Of a stretch of DNA of 64,000 nt, positions 32,137 to 41,740 are shown piece after piece; positions within the stretch are counted from its first letter, which is position 1; each line of letters opens with the position of its first letter. Both the position numbers and the translations under genes were made by a program. The notes beneath the pieces were generated by a model. That model was not told the origin of the DNA. It searched no databases and saw only the letters and a list, made by a program, of their open reading frames with translations. Source of the stretch: UBA1181 sp045226255 (GTDB lineage: Bacteria > Bacteroidota > Bacteroidia > Bacteroidales > Paludibacteraceae); contig JBGVCG010000012.1 in assembly GCA_045226255.1 (NCBI GenBank), positions 117,674-181,673 on the forward strand, read 5' to 3'.

Positions 32137-34802
32137 AGGTAACTCTTTTTTTGTCATATCGTTCTTCCTACGGGGAGGAACTGTTCGTCTCGGGCAATAT
32201 TGCGGAGCTGCGGGACGAGAACGGTTCGCCTCTGCCGATGTCCTTCCATGGATATGGTTGGACTACCGTCATCTACACCTCTTCTCTTGAATTTGACTAC
32301 CATTTCTTGGTGAAAAAGGATGGACAGATCATCTCCCAGGAAGACTCCTTCTCTCACCATTTCGGCGGCTATGACAAGAAATACCAGAACGTCCTTGTAT
32401 ACGATTATTACGGGCCTCGCCCTAAATTCTCCCGCATGATCCTCTCGTCCGTCTTCTCCAAGGCGATAAAGAGACAAAAGGAGCCTCGGAAGATGCGTGG
32501 GAAGTGCAATGTGCCTATCGTGTTCAACACTGCGTCAGACCGTGTGAACTTTAACCATCGGCTGGCTATCTCCGGCAGCGATATCTCCCTCGGGAAATGG
32601 ACGGAGAGCAATGCGAAGGTCATGAACGGGTCCGCTTACCCTAATTTCTCGTTGACCCTCGATGCCAACAAACTGAATTTTCCACTTGAATATAAATATG
32701 TTATCTATGATCCTGCGAATGAGCAGGTTATATCATGGGAGAACGGATGGAACCGTCTCCTGAATATTGAATTCGCCCTCTCCACCGACTTGATTGTGGT
32801 CAACGACAAGGAGCCTCAATTCGACCTCCCTGTGTTCAAGGGGGCGGGCACGGCGGTGCCGGTCTTCTCGTTGCGCTCCGGCAATAGCTTCGGCTGCGGG
32901 GAGTTCCTGGACCTGAAACCGCTGGCGGATTGGGTGGCGAAGACGGGCCAACGCATCATCCAGACCTTGCCGGTCAACGATACCTCCGTGCATGGGACGT
33001 GGCGCGACTCTTACCCTTACAGCGCCATATCCGTTTTCGCATTGCACCCGATGTACCTGAACATCGAACGGGTAGGGGAGTTGAAAGATCGGAAGAGATA
33101 TATTGCCCAAAAGACTAAGCTGGAGAAGGAACGTTTCGTTGATTATGAGGCGGTCATCTCCTTGAAATGGGGCTACATCAAAGAGTTGTACAAGAATCAT
33201 GCGGGTGAGACATTCGGTACGAAGGAGTATGCCGACTTCTATGCGAAGAACCGCTTCTGGCTGGAGACCTATGCGGTCTTTTGTTTCCTCCGCGACAAAT
33301 ATCATACCTCTGACTTCACCCAATGGGGCGAGGATAGTGTGTGGAAAAAGAGTAGGATAGAGCAATTGTGCTCTTCGAAATCGTCTGATTATAAAAGTGT
33401 TGCGCTACATTTCTTCGTGCAATATCATTTGTATAAACAGCTGCGTGAGGCGGTGGAATATGCCCATGGCCTTGGCGTGGCGATCAAGGGGGATATCCCT
33501 ATCGGTGTGAATGCTTGCAGTGCGGACGTGTGGGAACATTCCGCTTTGTTCGACCGTACAGGCAGTGCGGGCGCACCTCCTGATTATTTCTCCCAGACGG
33601 GACAGATCTGGGGCTTCCCGATCTATAACTGGGAGGAGATGGCGAAGGATAATTATGCTTGGTGGCGCAACCGCTTCCAGTGTATGTCCCGCTACTTCGA
33701 CGCTTATCGTATCGACCATATATTAGGCTTCTTCCGTATCTTCAGGGTGCCTTCAGATGCTCAGATGGGGCTCTTGGGTCAGTTCGACCCGGCTCTTCCG
33801 CTCTCGGTGGAGGAGATCCGCGGGTTTGGTATTTCCCTGCCGGAAGAGGAGTTGTGCAAGCCTCATATCAACGAGTGGATGTTGGACGAACTCTTTGGCG
33901 ACCAGAAGGAGGCTGTGAAGAAGGATTACCTCCGCCAGACGGGCGATGACTCCTATGCGTTGAAACCGCAGGTCGCTACCCAGGCGAAGATCGTCTCTTG
34001 GTTCGAGTCGCACGGCTTTAAGGAGATGGAGCGGATCAAGACGGGTTTGCTCTATCTTGTCTGCCAGGTCTATTTTGTCGAGGACTGCCATCGGAAGGGG
34101 CTCTATCATCCCCGCATCTCGATCGAGAAGAGTCTGGCTTACCGTGCCGCCGACGATGGACTGAAGCAGGCGCTGAAGAATATCTACGAATACTTCTACT
34201 ACCATCGTCATGAGGAGTTTTGGCGGGAAGGGGCGGTCAAGAAGTTAGGCTCGTTGATTCGTAGCACGGATATGATGGTTTGCGGCGAGGACTTGGGCAT
34301 GGTGCCGGGTTGTGTCCCTTCCGTCATGAGCGATTTGGAGATACTGAGCTTAGAGATTCAGCGTATGCCGAAGGAGATGTACGTGGAGTTCGGTTCGCTC
34401 GAAAGGATTCCACGCATGTCTGTCTGCACCACTTCCACCCATGACATGAGCACGATGCGCCAATGGTGGGAGGAGGATGCCTCGGTGACGCAACGTTACT
34501 TCAATAACGAGTTGAAGCAGTATGGCGACGCCCCTAAGACGTGTGAGCCATGGATCTGTCAGCTGATCGTGGAGAAACATATGGCCTCCCCGGCGGTGTG
34601 GGTGATTCTGCCGTTGCAGGATTGGATGTCCATCGATGGTTCGGTGCGCAACGCCAATGTGAAGGATGAACGGATCAATGACCCTTCCAATCCTGATAAT
34701 TACTGGCGCTATCGGATGCATGTCACCCTGGAGGATCTGTTGGGGCATGAGGAGTTCAATCAGAAGATTAGGGACGTCATTAATCATGGAGGAAGAGGTT
34801 GA
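32133..34802 (+). CDS. malQ: 4-alpha-glucanotransferase with N-terminal starch-binding modules
   Basis: This 889-residue amylomaltase of glycoside hydrolase family 77 has two N-terminal CBM20-like modules (about 1-110 and 120-240), then the catalytic barrel. FDAYRIDHILGFFRI holds the nucleophile aspartate, VCGEDLGMVP the acid-base glutamate, and TSTHDMSTMRQWW the third carboxylate. It transfers glucan chains during maltodextrin use and is cytoplasmic (no signal peptide). The long form with CBM20 modules is typical of Bacteroidetes. It overlaps its upstream neighbour by ATGA. Confidence 0.95.
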   Translation: MKVTLFLSYRSSYGEELFVSGNIAELRDENGSPLPMSFHGYGWTTVIYTSSLEFDYHFLVKKDGQIISQEDSFSHHFGGYDKKYQNVLVYDYYGPRPKFSRMILSSVFSKAIKRQKEPRKMRGKCNVPIVFNTASDRVNFNHRLAISGSDISLGKWTESNAKVMNGSAYPNFSLTLDANKLNFPLEYKYVIYDPANEQVISWENGWNRLLNIEFALSTDLIVVNDKEPQFDLPVFKGAGTAVPVFSLRSGNSFGCGEFLDLKPLADWVAKTGQRIIQTLPVNDTSVHGTWRDSYPYSAISVFALHPMYLNIERVGELKDRKRYIAQKTKLEKERFVDYEAVISLKWGYIKELYKNHAGETFGTKEYADFYAKNRFWLETYAVFCFLRDKYHTSDFTQWGEDSVWKKSRIEQLCSSKSSDYKSVALHFFVQYHLYKQLREAVEYAHGLGVAIKGDIPIGVNACSADVWEHSALFDRTGSAGAPPDYFSQTGQIWGFPIYNWEEMAKDNYAWWRNRFQCMSRYFDAYRIDHILGFFRIFRVPSDAQMGLLGQFDPALPLSVEEIRGFGISLPEEELCKPHINEWMLDELFGDQKEAVKKDYLRQTGDDSYALKPQVATQAKIVSWFESHGFKEMERIKTGLLYLVCQVYFVEDCHRKGLYHPRISIEKSLAYRAADDGLKQALKNIYEYFYYHRHEEFWREGAVKKLGSLIRSTDMMVCGEDLGMVPGCVPSVMSDLEILSLEIQRMPKEMYVEFGSLERIPRMSVCTTSTHDMSTMRQWWEEDASVTQRYFNNELKQYGDAPKTCEPWICQLIVEKHMASPAVWVILPLQDWMSIDGSVRNANVKDERINDPSNPDNYWRYRMHVTLEDLLGHEEFNQKIRDVINHGGRG

Positions 34803-34804
34803 AG

Positions 34805-35776
34805 ATGAATAGAAAATTATACTATATATTCCATAGCGGTAAGAATTTCAAGTTAGGGTATTACTTCAAGGCATATTGTCGGTTGCTTGTCCCTCGGTTC
34901 ATCTATCGGAACAGTTTGTCTGAACTGTTGTCCGAACTGGAGGAGCGGCCTGACCGTGACTACATTCAGGAGCGTGTGGATTATTATTGCAAATTGTCCA
35001 CTTCCGTAAAGTTGCCGGATTCTTGTGGCACGCTTCGCCAGGCGTGGAAAAAGGCTTGGGGCGGGACGGTCTATGACCATGACACCTATGAGTTCACCCG
35101 CTACTTCTCACCGGAGAAGAGGTGGGCCTTCCTGCCGGGCGACATCGTGACGGTGCCGGCTCAGCCTTCGGTGGTGAAGAGCAGACCGCTATGTGATGAC
35201 AACGACAACTCCGTCCTGCTCAAGTTGGACAAAATCCGCCATTTCATTTTCGTGGAGGATGATATTCCGTTTGAAAAGAAAACCTATAAGGTGCTCTTCC
35301 GTGGCAAGGTGAAGGGGAAGGAGCCGAGGAGGGCCTTCATGCAGGCCTATTACGGCAATCCGCTCTTCGATGTGGGGGATGTGGGGCGTCGGACAGACTC
35401 CCCGATGGAGTGGCGCAAGGAGAAGCTGACGATCCGTGAGCACCTTGACTATAAGTTCATCATGGCGATTGAGGGAAATGACGTGGCGAGCAACCTGAAA
35501 TGGGTGATGTCCTCCAATTCGTTGGCCGTGATGCCTCGCCCTACATGCGAGACGTGGTTCATGGAGGGTAAGCTAATCCCTAACTACCACTATGTTGAGG
35601 TGAAGCCAGACTTCTCTGACGTGGAGGAGCGTACCCGCTATTACAACGACCATCCCGAGGAGGCGAAGGCAATCATTGCCCATGCGCATGAATACGTCGC
35701 TCAATTTATGGATCAGACGCGGGAGAAACTGATCTCCTTGGCGGTGTTGGACAAGTATTTCCAAATGGTTCATTAA
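34805..35776 (+). CDS. family-90-like glycosyltransferase (CAP10/LPS type)
   Basis: This 323-residue protein matches the CAP10/family-90 glycosyltransferase pattern: FRGKVKGKEPRRAF near 160-173, then FIMAIEGNDVASNLKWVMSS near 215-235 and MPRPTCETWFMEGKLIPNYHY. Bacteroidales relatives are linked to lipopolysaccharide or surface glycan assembly. The start is the ATG at 34805, just after the malQ stop; the longer frame would use TTG. Sugar and acceptor cannot be predicted. Confidence 0.82.
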   Translation: MNRKLYYIFHSGKNFKLGYYFKAYCRLLVPRFIYRNSLSELLSELEERPDRDYIQERVDYYCKLSTSVKLPDSCGTLRQAWKKAWGGTVYDHDTYEFTRYFSPEKRWAFLPGDIVTVPAQPSVVKSRPLCDDNDNSVLLKLDKIRHFIFVEDDIPFEKKTYKVLFRGKVKGKEPRRAFMQAYYGNPLFDVGDVGRRTDSPMEWRKEKLTIREHLDYKFIMAIEGNDVASNLKWVMSSNSLAVMPRPTCETWFMEGKLIPNYHYVEVKPDFSDVEERTRYYNDHPEEAKAIIAHAHEYVAQFMDQTREKLISLAVLDKYFQMVH

Positions 35777-35817
35777 GCTACTTTTTTTGTATATTCGCGT
35801 AATTTTTAGTGAAAAAG

Positions 35818-36900
35818 ATGGATTATCAGGAGGCACAAGACAGCGCGATAGATTTATTGCAGACCTTGATTACGATTCCCTCCTATAGTAGGGAAGAGGT
35901 AAAGCGCGCTGATTATTTACAAAAGTACATAGAGGCGAAGGGCTATATGGTCCGTCGCAAGGAGAATAACCTGTGGATTATGGGGGCAGGATTCGACGAG
36001 ACGAAGCCTACCGTAATGCTCAATTCCCATATTGATACGGTCCGTCCGACTTCCGGGTGGACGAAAGACCCTCATGCGCCGGCTGTGGAGCGGGGCACGC
36101 TTTATGGGTTGGGCAGTAACGATGCGGGGGCTTCCTTGGTGTCGTTGCTCTTCTCCTTCTTTATCCTTACGGAGAAGAAACAACCCTATAACCTGATCTT
36201 CGCCGCCTCGGCCGAGGAGGAGGTCTCCGGCAGTAATGGTATGGAGCTGTTGCTGACCGAATTGCCGCACTTGGACTTCGCCATTGTGGGTGAGCCTACA
36301 GGCATGAACATCGCCATCGCCGAGAAGGGTTTGATGGTGGTGGATTGTGTGGCGCGTGGCAAATCAGGACATGCGGCCCGTGAGGAGGGCGTCAACGCTA
36401 TCTATAAGGCTATTCGTGATATTGAGTGGATCCGCAACGAACGCCTGCCTAAGGTGTCGGAGTTCCTGGGCCCCGTGAAGATGACGGTGACCATGGTGCA
36501 TGCGGGTACGCAACACAATGTGATCCCGGACGAGTGTTCGTTCGTGATCGATGTCCGCACGAATGAGTGCTATTCCAACCAGAACGTCTTCGAAATATTG
36601 GAGAGCCGTCTGGAGTCTGAAATCAAGGCCCGCTCTTATCGTCTGACGTCGTCAGGCGTTTCTCCGACCCTTCCGATTGTACGTAGGGGCGTGGAGATGG
36701 GCATGACCACCTTCGGTTCCCCGACCTTGTCCGACCAGGCGTTCCTTCACTTCCCAAGCATCAAGCTGGGCCCGGGCGAATCCTCCCGTTCCCACACTGC
36801 GGATGAATATATCGTGCTGAAGGAGATCAGGAACGCGATCCCAGCCTATGTGCAGTTGCTGGACGGTATGACGTTCGATAAATTTAGCGGTGAGAAATAA
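35818..36900 (+). CDS. M20-family deacylase, ArgE/DapE type
   Basis: This 360-residue metallopeptidase has the M20 metal ligands: NSHIDTV (His-x-Asp), GLGSNDAG (bridging Asp) and AASAEEEVSG (catalytic Glu-Glu), with a dimerisation domain around GKSGHAAREEGVNA and a final metal histidine in SSRSHTADEY. Bacteroidetes copies of this length usually act in arginine synthesis on acetyl- or succinyl-ornithine. The ATG at 35818 is preferred over a GTG at 35809. It overlaps the RNase H gene by one base. Confidence 0.88.
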   Translation: MDYQEAQDSAIDLLQTLITIPSYSREEVKRADYLQKYIEAKGYMVRRKENNLWIMGAGFDETKPTVMLNSHIDTVRPTSGWTKDPHAPAVERGTLYGLGSNDAGASLVSLLFSFFILTEKKQPYNLIFAASAEEEVSGSNGMELLLTELPHLDFAIVGEPTGMNIAIAEKGLMVVDCVARGKSGHAAREEGVNAIYKAIRDIEWIRNERLPKVSEFLGPVKMTVTMVHAGTQHNVIPDECSFVIDVRTNECYSNQNVFEILESRLESEIKARSYRLTSSGVSPTLPIVRRGVEMGMTTFGSPTLSDQAFLHFPSIKLGPGESSRSHTADEYIVLKEIRNAIPAYVQLLDGMTFDKFSGEK

Positions 36901-37538
36901 TGGCCCAAAAGCGGAAATTCTATGTCGTGTGGGAGGGAAGGGAGATCGGTGTCTTCCGTTCCTGGTTAGATTGTGAGGCGCAGATTAAGAATTTCCCGAA
37001 GGCGAAATATAAATCGTTCGAGACGGAGGAGGAGGCTCTGGAGGCCTTCCAGAACGGACATGAGGATTATGTCTCACATCGGGCCGACGTGAAGCATATG
37101 CTCCCCGACTACCGTAACCTGGAGACGGGCGGACCCGACCTCGAATCGCTTGCCGTGGATGCCGCATGCAGCGGAAACCCTGGCGATATGGAGTACCGCG
37201 GCGTGTACCTCCGCTCAAGGGAGGAGGTCTTCCGCATGGGACCGATGGAGCAGGGCACGAATAATATCGGCGAGTTCCTTGCCATTGTGCATGGATTAGC
37301 CTTGATGAAACAAAAAAGCCTTTCGCTGCCTATCTACTCGGATAGCGCCAATGCGATATCGTGGGTGAAGCAGAAGAAGTGCAAGACGAAACTGGAGCGT
37401 ACCGCCAAGAACGAACGTATATTCGACTTGATCGCCCGTGCGGAGAAGTGGTTGCGTGAGAATAGTTACACGAACCCGGTGCGCAAGTGGGAGACGAGGG
37501 ACTGGGGAGAGATACCCGCAGATTTCGGTAGGAAATAA
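36900..37538 (+). CDS. RNase H with an N-terminal viroplasmin domain
   Basis: This 212-residue protein has the caulimovirus viroplasmin (HBD-like) module at 1-50 (KFYVVWEGREIGVFRSW), which binds RNA-DNA hybrids, followed by an RNase HI domain. The acidic residues Asp (VDAACSGNPG), Glu (NNIGEFLAI) and Asp (YSDSANAISW) form the metal site. It removes RNA from hybrids. It is joined to the upstream M20 gene by TAATG. Confidence 0.93.
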   Translation: MAQKRKFYVVWEGREIGVFRSWLDCEAQIKNFPKAKYKSFETEEEALEAFQNGHEDYVSHRADVKHMLPDYRNLETGGPDLESLAVDAACSGNPGDMEYRGVYLRSREEVFRMGPMEQGTNNIGEFLAIVHGLALMKQKSLSLPIYSDSANAISWVKQKKCKTKLERTAKNERIFDLIARAEKWLRENSYTNPVRKWETRDWGEIPADFGRK

Positions 37539-37553
37539 AAAGATATTGTTACC

Positions 37554-38510
37554 ATGTCGATAACGGTAGAACATCTATACAAGAGCTATGGGAAGCAGTT
37601 GGTGCTGAATGACATCAGCTTCTCCATCAAGAGCGGGGAAATCGTGGGTTTCCTCGGCAATAATGGTGCCGGCAAGTCCACAACCATGAAGATCATTACG
37701 GGTTACCTGGAGGCGGATAGCGGTCATGTCGATGTGTGTGGCGTGGATGTGGCGAAGCATACGCTGGAGGCTCACCGTAAGATTGGTTACCTGCCGGAAC
37801 ATAACCCTATCTACCCTGACATGTACGTGCGTGAGTACCTGCAGTTTGTGGCGGGGCTCTATAAATTGGGGAAGGGGGCGAATGCCCGTGTCGATGAGAT
37901 GATCGAGCGCACCGGCCTGACCCGTGAATACAAGAAGAAAATAGGTATGCTCTCCAAGGGCTATCGCCAACGTGTGGGCTTGGCGCAGGCGCTGATCCCG
38001 GACCCTGAGGTGCTGATCCTCGACGAGCCTACGACGGGCTTGGACCCTAACCAAATCGATGAGGTGCGTTCCCTGATCAAGGAGGTGGGACGGGAGAAAA
38101 CCGTAATGCTCTCCACCCATATCATGCAGGAGGTCTCCGCTATCTGCGACCGTGTGATCATCATCAACAAGGGAAGGATTGCGGTGGATGACAAGGAGCG
38201 TGCTGTCGTGTCGGTGCAGGATGATAACCACTTCGCCATCTTGGCTGAATTCTCCGCACCTCAATCCGTTGAGGCTTTGCGGAAGATGGCGGATGTGCTT
38301 TCCGTGACGGAGTCGGGCACTAACACGTATCTTCTGCAGTGCGCCGCGGATGTGCGGGAACGGGTGTTCCGTTACGCGGTGGAACAAAACACCTCTTTGT
38401 TGACGTTGAAGCTTCAGGAGAAATCGATGGAGGATGTCTTCCGTAATTATACAAAACAGCAGGAAAATGGCGGAAAAAATACAGAAAACGAATGCGGCGA
38501 GACTGCTTGA
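37554..38510 (+). CDS. gldA: GldA-like ABC transporter ATP-binding protein
   Basis: This 318-residue ATPase has Walker A (GNNGAGKST), a LSKGYRQR signature, Walker B (VLILDEPTTGLD) and a C-terminal extension that pairs with itself in GldA-type proteins. GldA works with GldF/GldG permeases in gliding bacteria; these permeases are not in the window. It overlaps ybaK by 44 bases in another frame. Confidence 0.85.
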   Translation: MSITVEHLYKSYGKQLVLNDISFSIKSGEIVGFLGNNGAGKSTTMKIITGYLEADSGHVDVCGVDVAKHTLEAHRKIGYLPEHNPIYPDMYVREYLQFVAGLYKLGKGANARVDEMIERTGLTREYKKKIGMLSKGYRQRVGLAQALIPDPEVLILDEPTTGLDPNQIDEVRSLIKEVGREKTVMLSTHIMQEVSAICDRVIIINKGRIAVDDKERAVVSVQDDNHFAILAEFSAPQSVEALRKMADVLSVTESGTNTYLLQCAADVRERVFRYAVEQNTSLLTLKLQEKSMEDVFRNYTKQQENGGKNTENECGETA

Positions 38511-38955
38511 CAGCAAGAAGATCAAGTATGAATTGGTCCCTTACGTGGTGGACGAGTCTGACCTGAGCGCCATCCATGTGGCGGCGCAGTTGAATGAACC
38601 CATCGAATTGGTTTTTAAGACATTGGTGCTTCGCGGCGACCGTAATGGCATCTTCGTTTGCGTGGTGCCGGGGGCTGATGAGGTGGATCTGAAGCTGGCG
38701 GCTAAGGTCTCCGGTAATAAGAGCTGTGCCTTGGTGCCGATGAAGGAGATCTTAGGCCTGACGGGCTATATCCGCGGAGGATGTTCCCCATTAGGCATGA
38801 AAAAAAACTATCCTACCTACATCCATTCCACCGCTCCCGATTATGAGTTCATCTATGTGAGTGCCGGGGTGCGCGGGTTGCAGATTAAGATAGACCCGAA
38901 AGAGCTTATCGGCTGTTGTTCCATGACAGTGGCGGAACTGGTGCTGAAGGCGTAA
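38467..38955 (+). CDS. ybaK: YbaK/EbsC-family Cys-tRNA(Pro) deacylase
   Basis: This 162-residue editing protein starts at the ATG at 38467 (MAEKIQKTNAARLLD), inside the 3' end of gldA. VFKTLVLRG, the lysine-rich core and GYIRGGCSPLGMKK are family signatures. It hydrolyses cysteine wrongly attached to proline tRNA, which matters more when cysteine is abundant. The frame is open back to 38434, but the extra residues are not family-like. Confidence 0.93.
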   Translation: MAEKIQKTNAARLLDSKKIKYELVPYVVDESDLSAIHVAAQLNEPIELVFKTLVLRGDRNGIFVCVVPGADEVDLKLAAKVSGNKSCALVPMKEILGLTGYIRGGCSPLGMKKNYPTYIHSTAPDYEFIYVSAGVRGLQIKIDPKELIGCCSMTVAELVLKA

Positions 38956-39163
38956 CCATTTGGTGCACTTATAGATAGGGTTATTACTAACAACTCTATT
39001 ACTAATAACTGTTTTACTAAGACCATTCACATTCACTCTGGGGAAACGAACGGATATTCAAGTTCGCCCTGTAGGGGCAAAAGGAAACATGGAGTGTCAA
39101 GCCACATTACGATCTGTTTAACAGAATTCTTAATTTGGGTGGCGCATTGACGAAGTCAAAAAA

Positions 39164-39191
39164 AAGCACTTGCGATTTCTCACAAGTGCTT
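39164..39191 (-). terminator. terminator of the glsA-glsB operon
   Basis: On the minus strand AAGCACTTG and CAAGTGCTT pair around a 10-base loop and are followed by a long T run. The structure is symmetric enough to stop transcription from the gldA-ybaK side as well. Confidence 0.85.
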
Positions 39192-39249
39192 TCTATTGTT
39201 TATCAGAGGTGTGGTGCCTATGGCGGATGGCCCGCTTAGGCAATCTTCT

Positions 39250-40224
39250 TTAGCAAATCTTTCCGTATCCGACCCCCATATTGTCCTCGTTGATCTTCTC
39301 CTCCAAGTACGTTTGCACGTGGCGGACGCGTTTCTCCTCGAAGATCTCCTCGATGGTGATCATGAGGCCCGTCTCCAACACGTCATTGAACTCGTCGTTG
39401 ATGCAGGAGCCGAAGGTGCGCATGGTAGGGGAGAGCGCCATGTAGGCGTTGATGAGCGGTGGAATGTTGTGTCCCAGAAGCTTGATCTGTTTCTTCAGGA
39501 TACTATAGTCCTCCTTGTAGTTTCCTCCGCAGAAGATTTTCTCCATCTCCTTGATGTTGTCGTCGAATTTCACTGGAATCTTAGGGAAGACCAGTTTGTC
39601 GTTGTCCGGGAAGTACTTGTGCATGAAGTACATGATGAAGGACCTCGCATCCTCCTTGAAGGAAGGGTAGATGGTCGCTTTCCCGAAGAAATACTTGGAT
39701 TGAGGGATGGAGACCATCAATGCGCCCAATCCGTCCCAAAGGTTGTCCAAGGCATATAGGCTTTTGGCGCCCATGCGGGATGATTGGTATTCCGGACGGA
39801 CGAAAGAGCGTCCGAGCTCTATGGTGTAAGGAAGAAACTCCTTGATGAACTTCTCCGAGTAGGCGAAGAGGTGGGAAGAGGTGAGCTTAGGGCTGCCGTC
39901 CTCGAAGAACGAAGCCTCGGAGCCGTGCAAGTACCTATATCCTCCGATGATTTCCCTCTCTTCCGGATTCCACACAATGAGTTGGTGGTAAGGGTGCTCC
40001 ATCGTGTCATATTCGTCGATGTCGCAAGACAAGCCTACGCCACCGCCGGCGGTGCGGAATGAAATCTCGCGCAGGCGGCCAATCTCTCTCATGACGTTGG
40101 GAGCATTGTGTTGTGTGACCACATATATTTCGTTGTTGCACTTGTTTGTCTTGCGCAACAATTTGTCCTTTGTCAACTCTTCGACTAGCAAGTCGGGGTT
40201 AATTGGGTCGATGATGTCTTCCAT
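39250..40224 (-). CDS. glsB: glycine-lipid synthase, GNAT-like N-acyltransferase GlsB
   Basis: This 324-residue protein is of the GNAT/hemolysin-like type that N-acylates glycine in Bacteroides GlsB: REISFRTAGGGVG near 48-60, GGYRYLHGSEA, ELGRSFVRPEYQ near 140-152. It makes the lyso-glycine lipid that the next enzyme acylates again. It is encoded 39 bases after the PlsC-like partner, the arrangement known from Bacteroides. The products are membrane aminolipids important for stress survival. Confidence 0.85.
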   Translation of the reverse strand: MEDIIDPINPDLLVEELTKDKLLRKTNKCNNEIYVVTQHNAPNVMREIGRLREISFRTAGGGVGLSCDIDEYDTMEHPYHQLIVWNPEEREIIGGYRYLHGSEASFFEDGSPKLTSSHLFAYSEKFIKEFLPYTIELGRSFVRPEYQSSRMGAKSLYALDNLWDGLGALMVSIPQSKYFFGKATIYPSFKEDARSFIMYFMHKYFPDNDKLVFPKIPVKFDDNIKEMEKIFCGGNYKEDYSILKKQIKLLGHNIPPLINAYMALSPTMRTFGSCINDEFNDVLETGLMITIEEIFEEKRVRHVQTYLEEKINEDNMGVGYGKIC

Positions 40225-40263
40225 TTAATGCATTTTTTGTTGTTCGGGGAGGCCGCTCGGTCC

Positions 40264-41091
40264 TTATAAACTGTATGTCTTCTGCTTTACCCATTCCGCC
40301 CATTCTGATTCGGTTTTCTCCTTGGTGAATGTCTCGTAAGGAATGGGTTCTCCTATTTTGACAGTGAATGTCTTGTTCTTCTGCTTAAATAGTTCGTCGG
40401 CGAGGAATAGCATCTCGATGTTGGCTTTGATTCCCAGCTTGGAACGATAGTAGGCTAAGTTGTAAAAGAACTTTGAGTTTTCCCCCTCGAAATACAAAGG
40501 TATAATATTTCGATGATATTGTACAGCCTTTTTAATGAAAGTTTTTTTCCATTCGTTATCTTTTATTTTTCCGTCTTTTTGTCTCCTCGAACATTGTCCT
40601 GCGGGGAAGAAGAGGATGGCGGCGTCCGATTCGCACGCTTCGTTGATGAGTTCGCCCGTATTTCTGGCCTGGCCCCCTATTTTACTGATCGGGATGAAGA
40701 ACTCCTTCAGGTTGTCGACGTACATGAGGAAATCGTTCACCGGCACCTGCAAATGTTTGTAGTGGTTGGTGAGCACCTGGATCAGTGCGATGCCGTCCGC
40801 ACCGCCCAATGGGTGGTTGGATGCGAAGATCACCTTCGAATCTTGCGGGATGTTCTCCTCCCCGACGATGTTGAAGCGGATGTTGAAATGGTCGCGCAAC
40901 ACCGTCTCCGCAAAATCATGCCCCCATAAATGCCCGTAAGTCCTAAAAATATAGTTGATTTCATCCTCGTGGATGGTCTTTTTCAGCCAATTGATGAGAA
41001 ACTTGGGAATTCTTTTTTTGATTTTTGGTATTTTTTTATCTAGTATCTCGTCAATATTTATTTTATCACTTGATGAATTTTTAGTTTCCAT
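40264..41091 (-). CDS. glsA: glycine-lipid O-acyltransferase, PlsC-like GlsA
   Basis: This 275-residue PlsC-family acyltransferase has a catalytic HPLGGADG block near 105-112 (NHPLGG, a variant of HX4D) and LFFPAGQCSRR near 168-178 for phosphate or acyl-donor binding. With GlsB it forms diacylated glycine lipids. The start is the ATG at 41091; the longer frame uses TTG and overlaps a TATATTTG promoter element at 41119-41126. Confidence 0.82.
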   Translation of the reverse strand: METKNSSSDKINIDEILDKKIPKIKKRIPKFLINWLKKTIHEDEINYIFRTYGHLWGHDFAETVLRDHFNIRFNIVGEENIPQDSKVIFASNHPLGGADGIALIQVLTNHYKHLQVPVNDFLMYVDNLKEFFIPISKIGGQARNTGELINEACESDAAILFFPAGQCSRRQKDGKIKDNEWKKTFIKKAVQYHRNIIPLYFEGENSKFFYNLAYYRSKLGIKANIEMLFLADELFKQKNKTFTVKIGEPIPYETFTKEKTESEWAEWVKQKTYSL

Positions 41092-41221
41092 GATATCTGT
41101 TTTGTTGAATTTGCACTGCAAATATAATGAAATACTTCGTAAAAGTCCCTTTTTTGTGGGGATTCAGCATTGTTTGTAAGTTGTTGAAAAATAGTGGAAG
41201 AAGAGTGAAAAAAAAGTGAAG

Positions 41222-41236
41222 TGGGGCATTGTGGGG
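41222..41236 (+). promoter_or_regulatory. MraZ-type operator, two TGGGG boxes
   Basis: TGGGG occurs at 41222-41226 and 41232-41236, with the 10-base period bound by MraZ in other bacteria. The pair overlaps the -33 element of the mraZ promoter, so autorepression of the cluster is likely. Confidence 0.65.
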
Positions 41237-41259
41237 GAAAAGTAAATGTTGTATCTTTG
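41229..41259 (+). promoter_or_regulatory. promoter of the division and cell-wall cluster
   Basis: TTG (41229-41231) is followed after 20 bases by TATCTTTG (41252-41259), 25 bases before the mraZ start. Confidence 0.8.
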
Positions 41260-41284
41260 TAAATGTGAATCATTGGGTTATCGT

Positions 41285-41740
41285 ATGCAGCAATTTTTAG
41301 GTAACATAGAAGCGAAGCTGGACGTCAAGGGACGCGTGTTTGTCCCGGCGGCCTACCGTCGTGCCCTTGAAAAAGAGGGGGATGGCGCATTGTACCTTCG
41401 TCTGGATACGGTCACGAAGTGCGTGAAGCTCTATCCTACCTCCGAGTGGAACAAGCTCAACGAGGAGTTCGTCTCCCACATCAATATGTGGAACAAGGAT
41501 GACCTCCGCCTCTACCGCCAGTTCACCGCCGGCGTGGAGATGGTCGAGCTGGATGCGAGCGGACGTATCCTCTTGCAGAAGAAGCACATCGATGCTATTC
41601 AAGCTTCTACCGACGTGCTTTTTGTCGGTGTGGGCAACTACTTCGAGATCTGGAATAGGGCGAACTTCGAGGCTGACCTTTATGGCGATGCCGATTTCTC
41701 CGATGCTTTGCAGTCTAAAATGGGTAATGTGTCAATCTGA
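41285..41740 (+). CDS. mraZ: transcriptional regulator MraZ
   Basis: This 151-residue AbrB-fold protein has two MraZ repeats (AKLDVKGRVFVPAAYR near 9-24 and ELDASGRILLQKKH near 90-103). It binds TGGG-type boxes at its own promoter. The start is the ATG at 41285 (MQQFLGN), as in relatives; the upstream frame to 41246 runs into the promoter. It overlaps rsmH by one base. Confidence 0.95.
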   Translation: MQQFLGNIEAKLDVKGRVFVPAAYRRALEKEGDGALYLRLDTVTKCVKLYPTSEWNKLNEEFVSHINMWNKDDLRLYRQFTAGVEMVELDASGRILLQKKHIDAIQASTDVLFVGVGNYFEIWNRANFEADLYGDADFSDALQSKMGNVSI

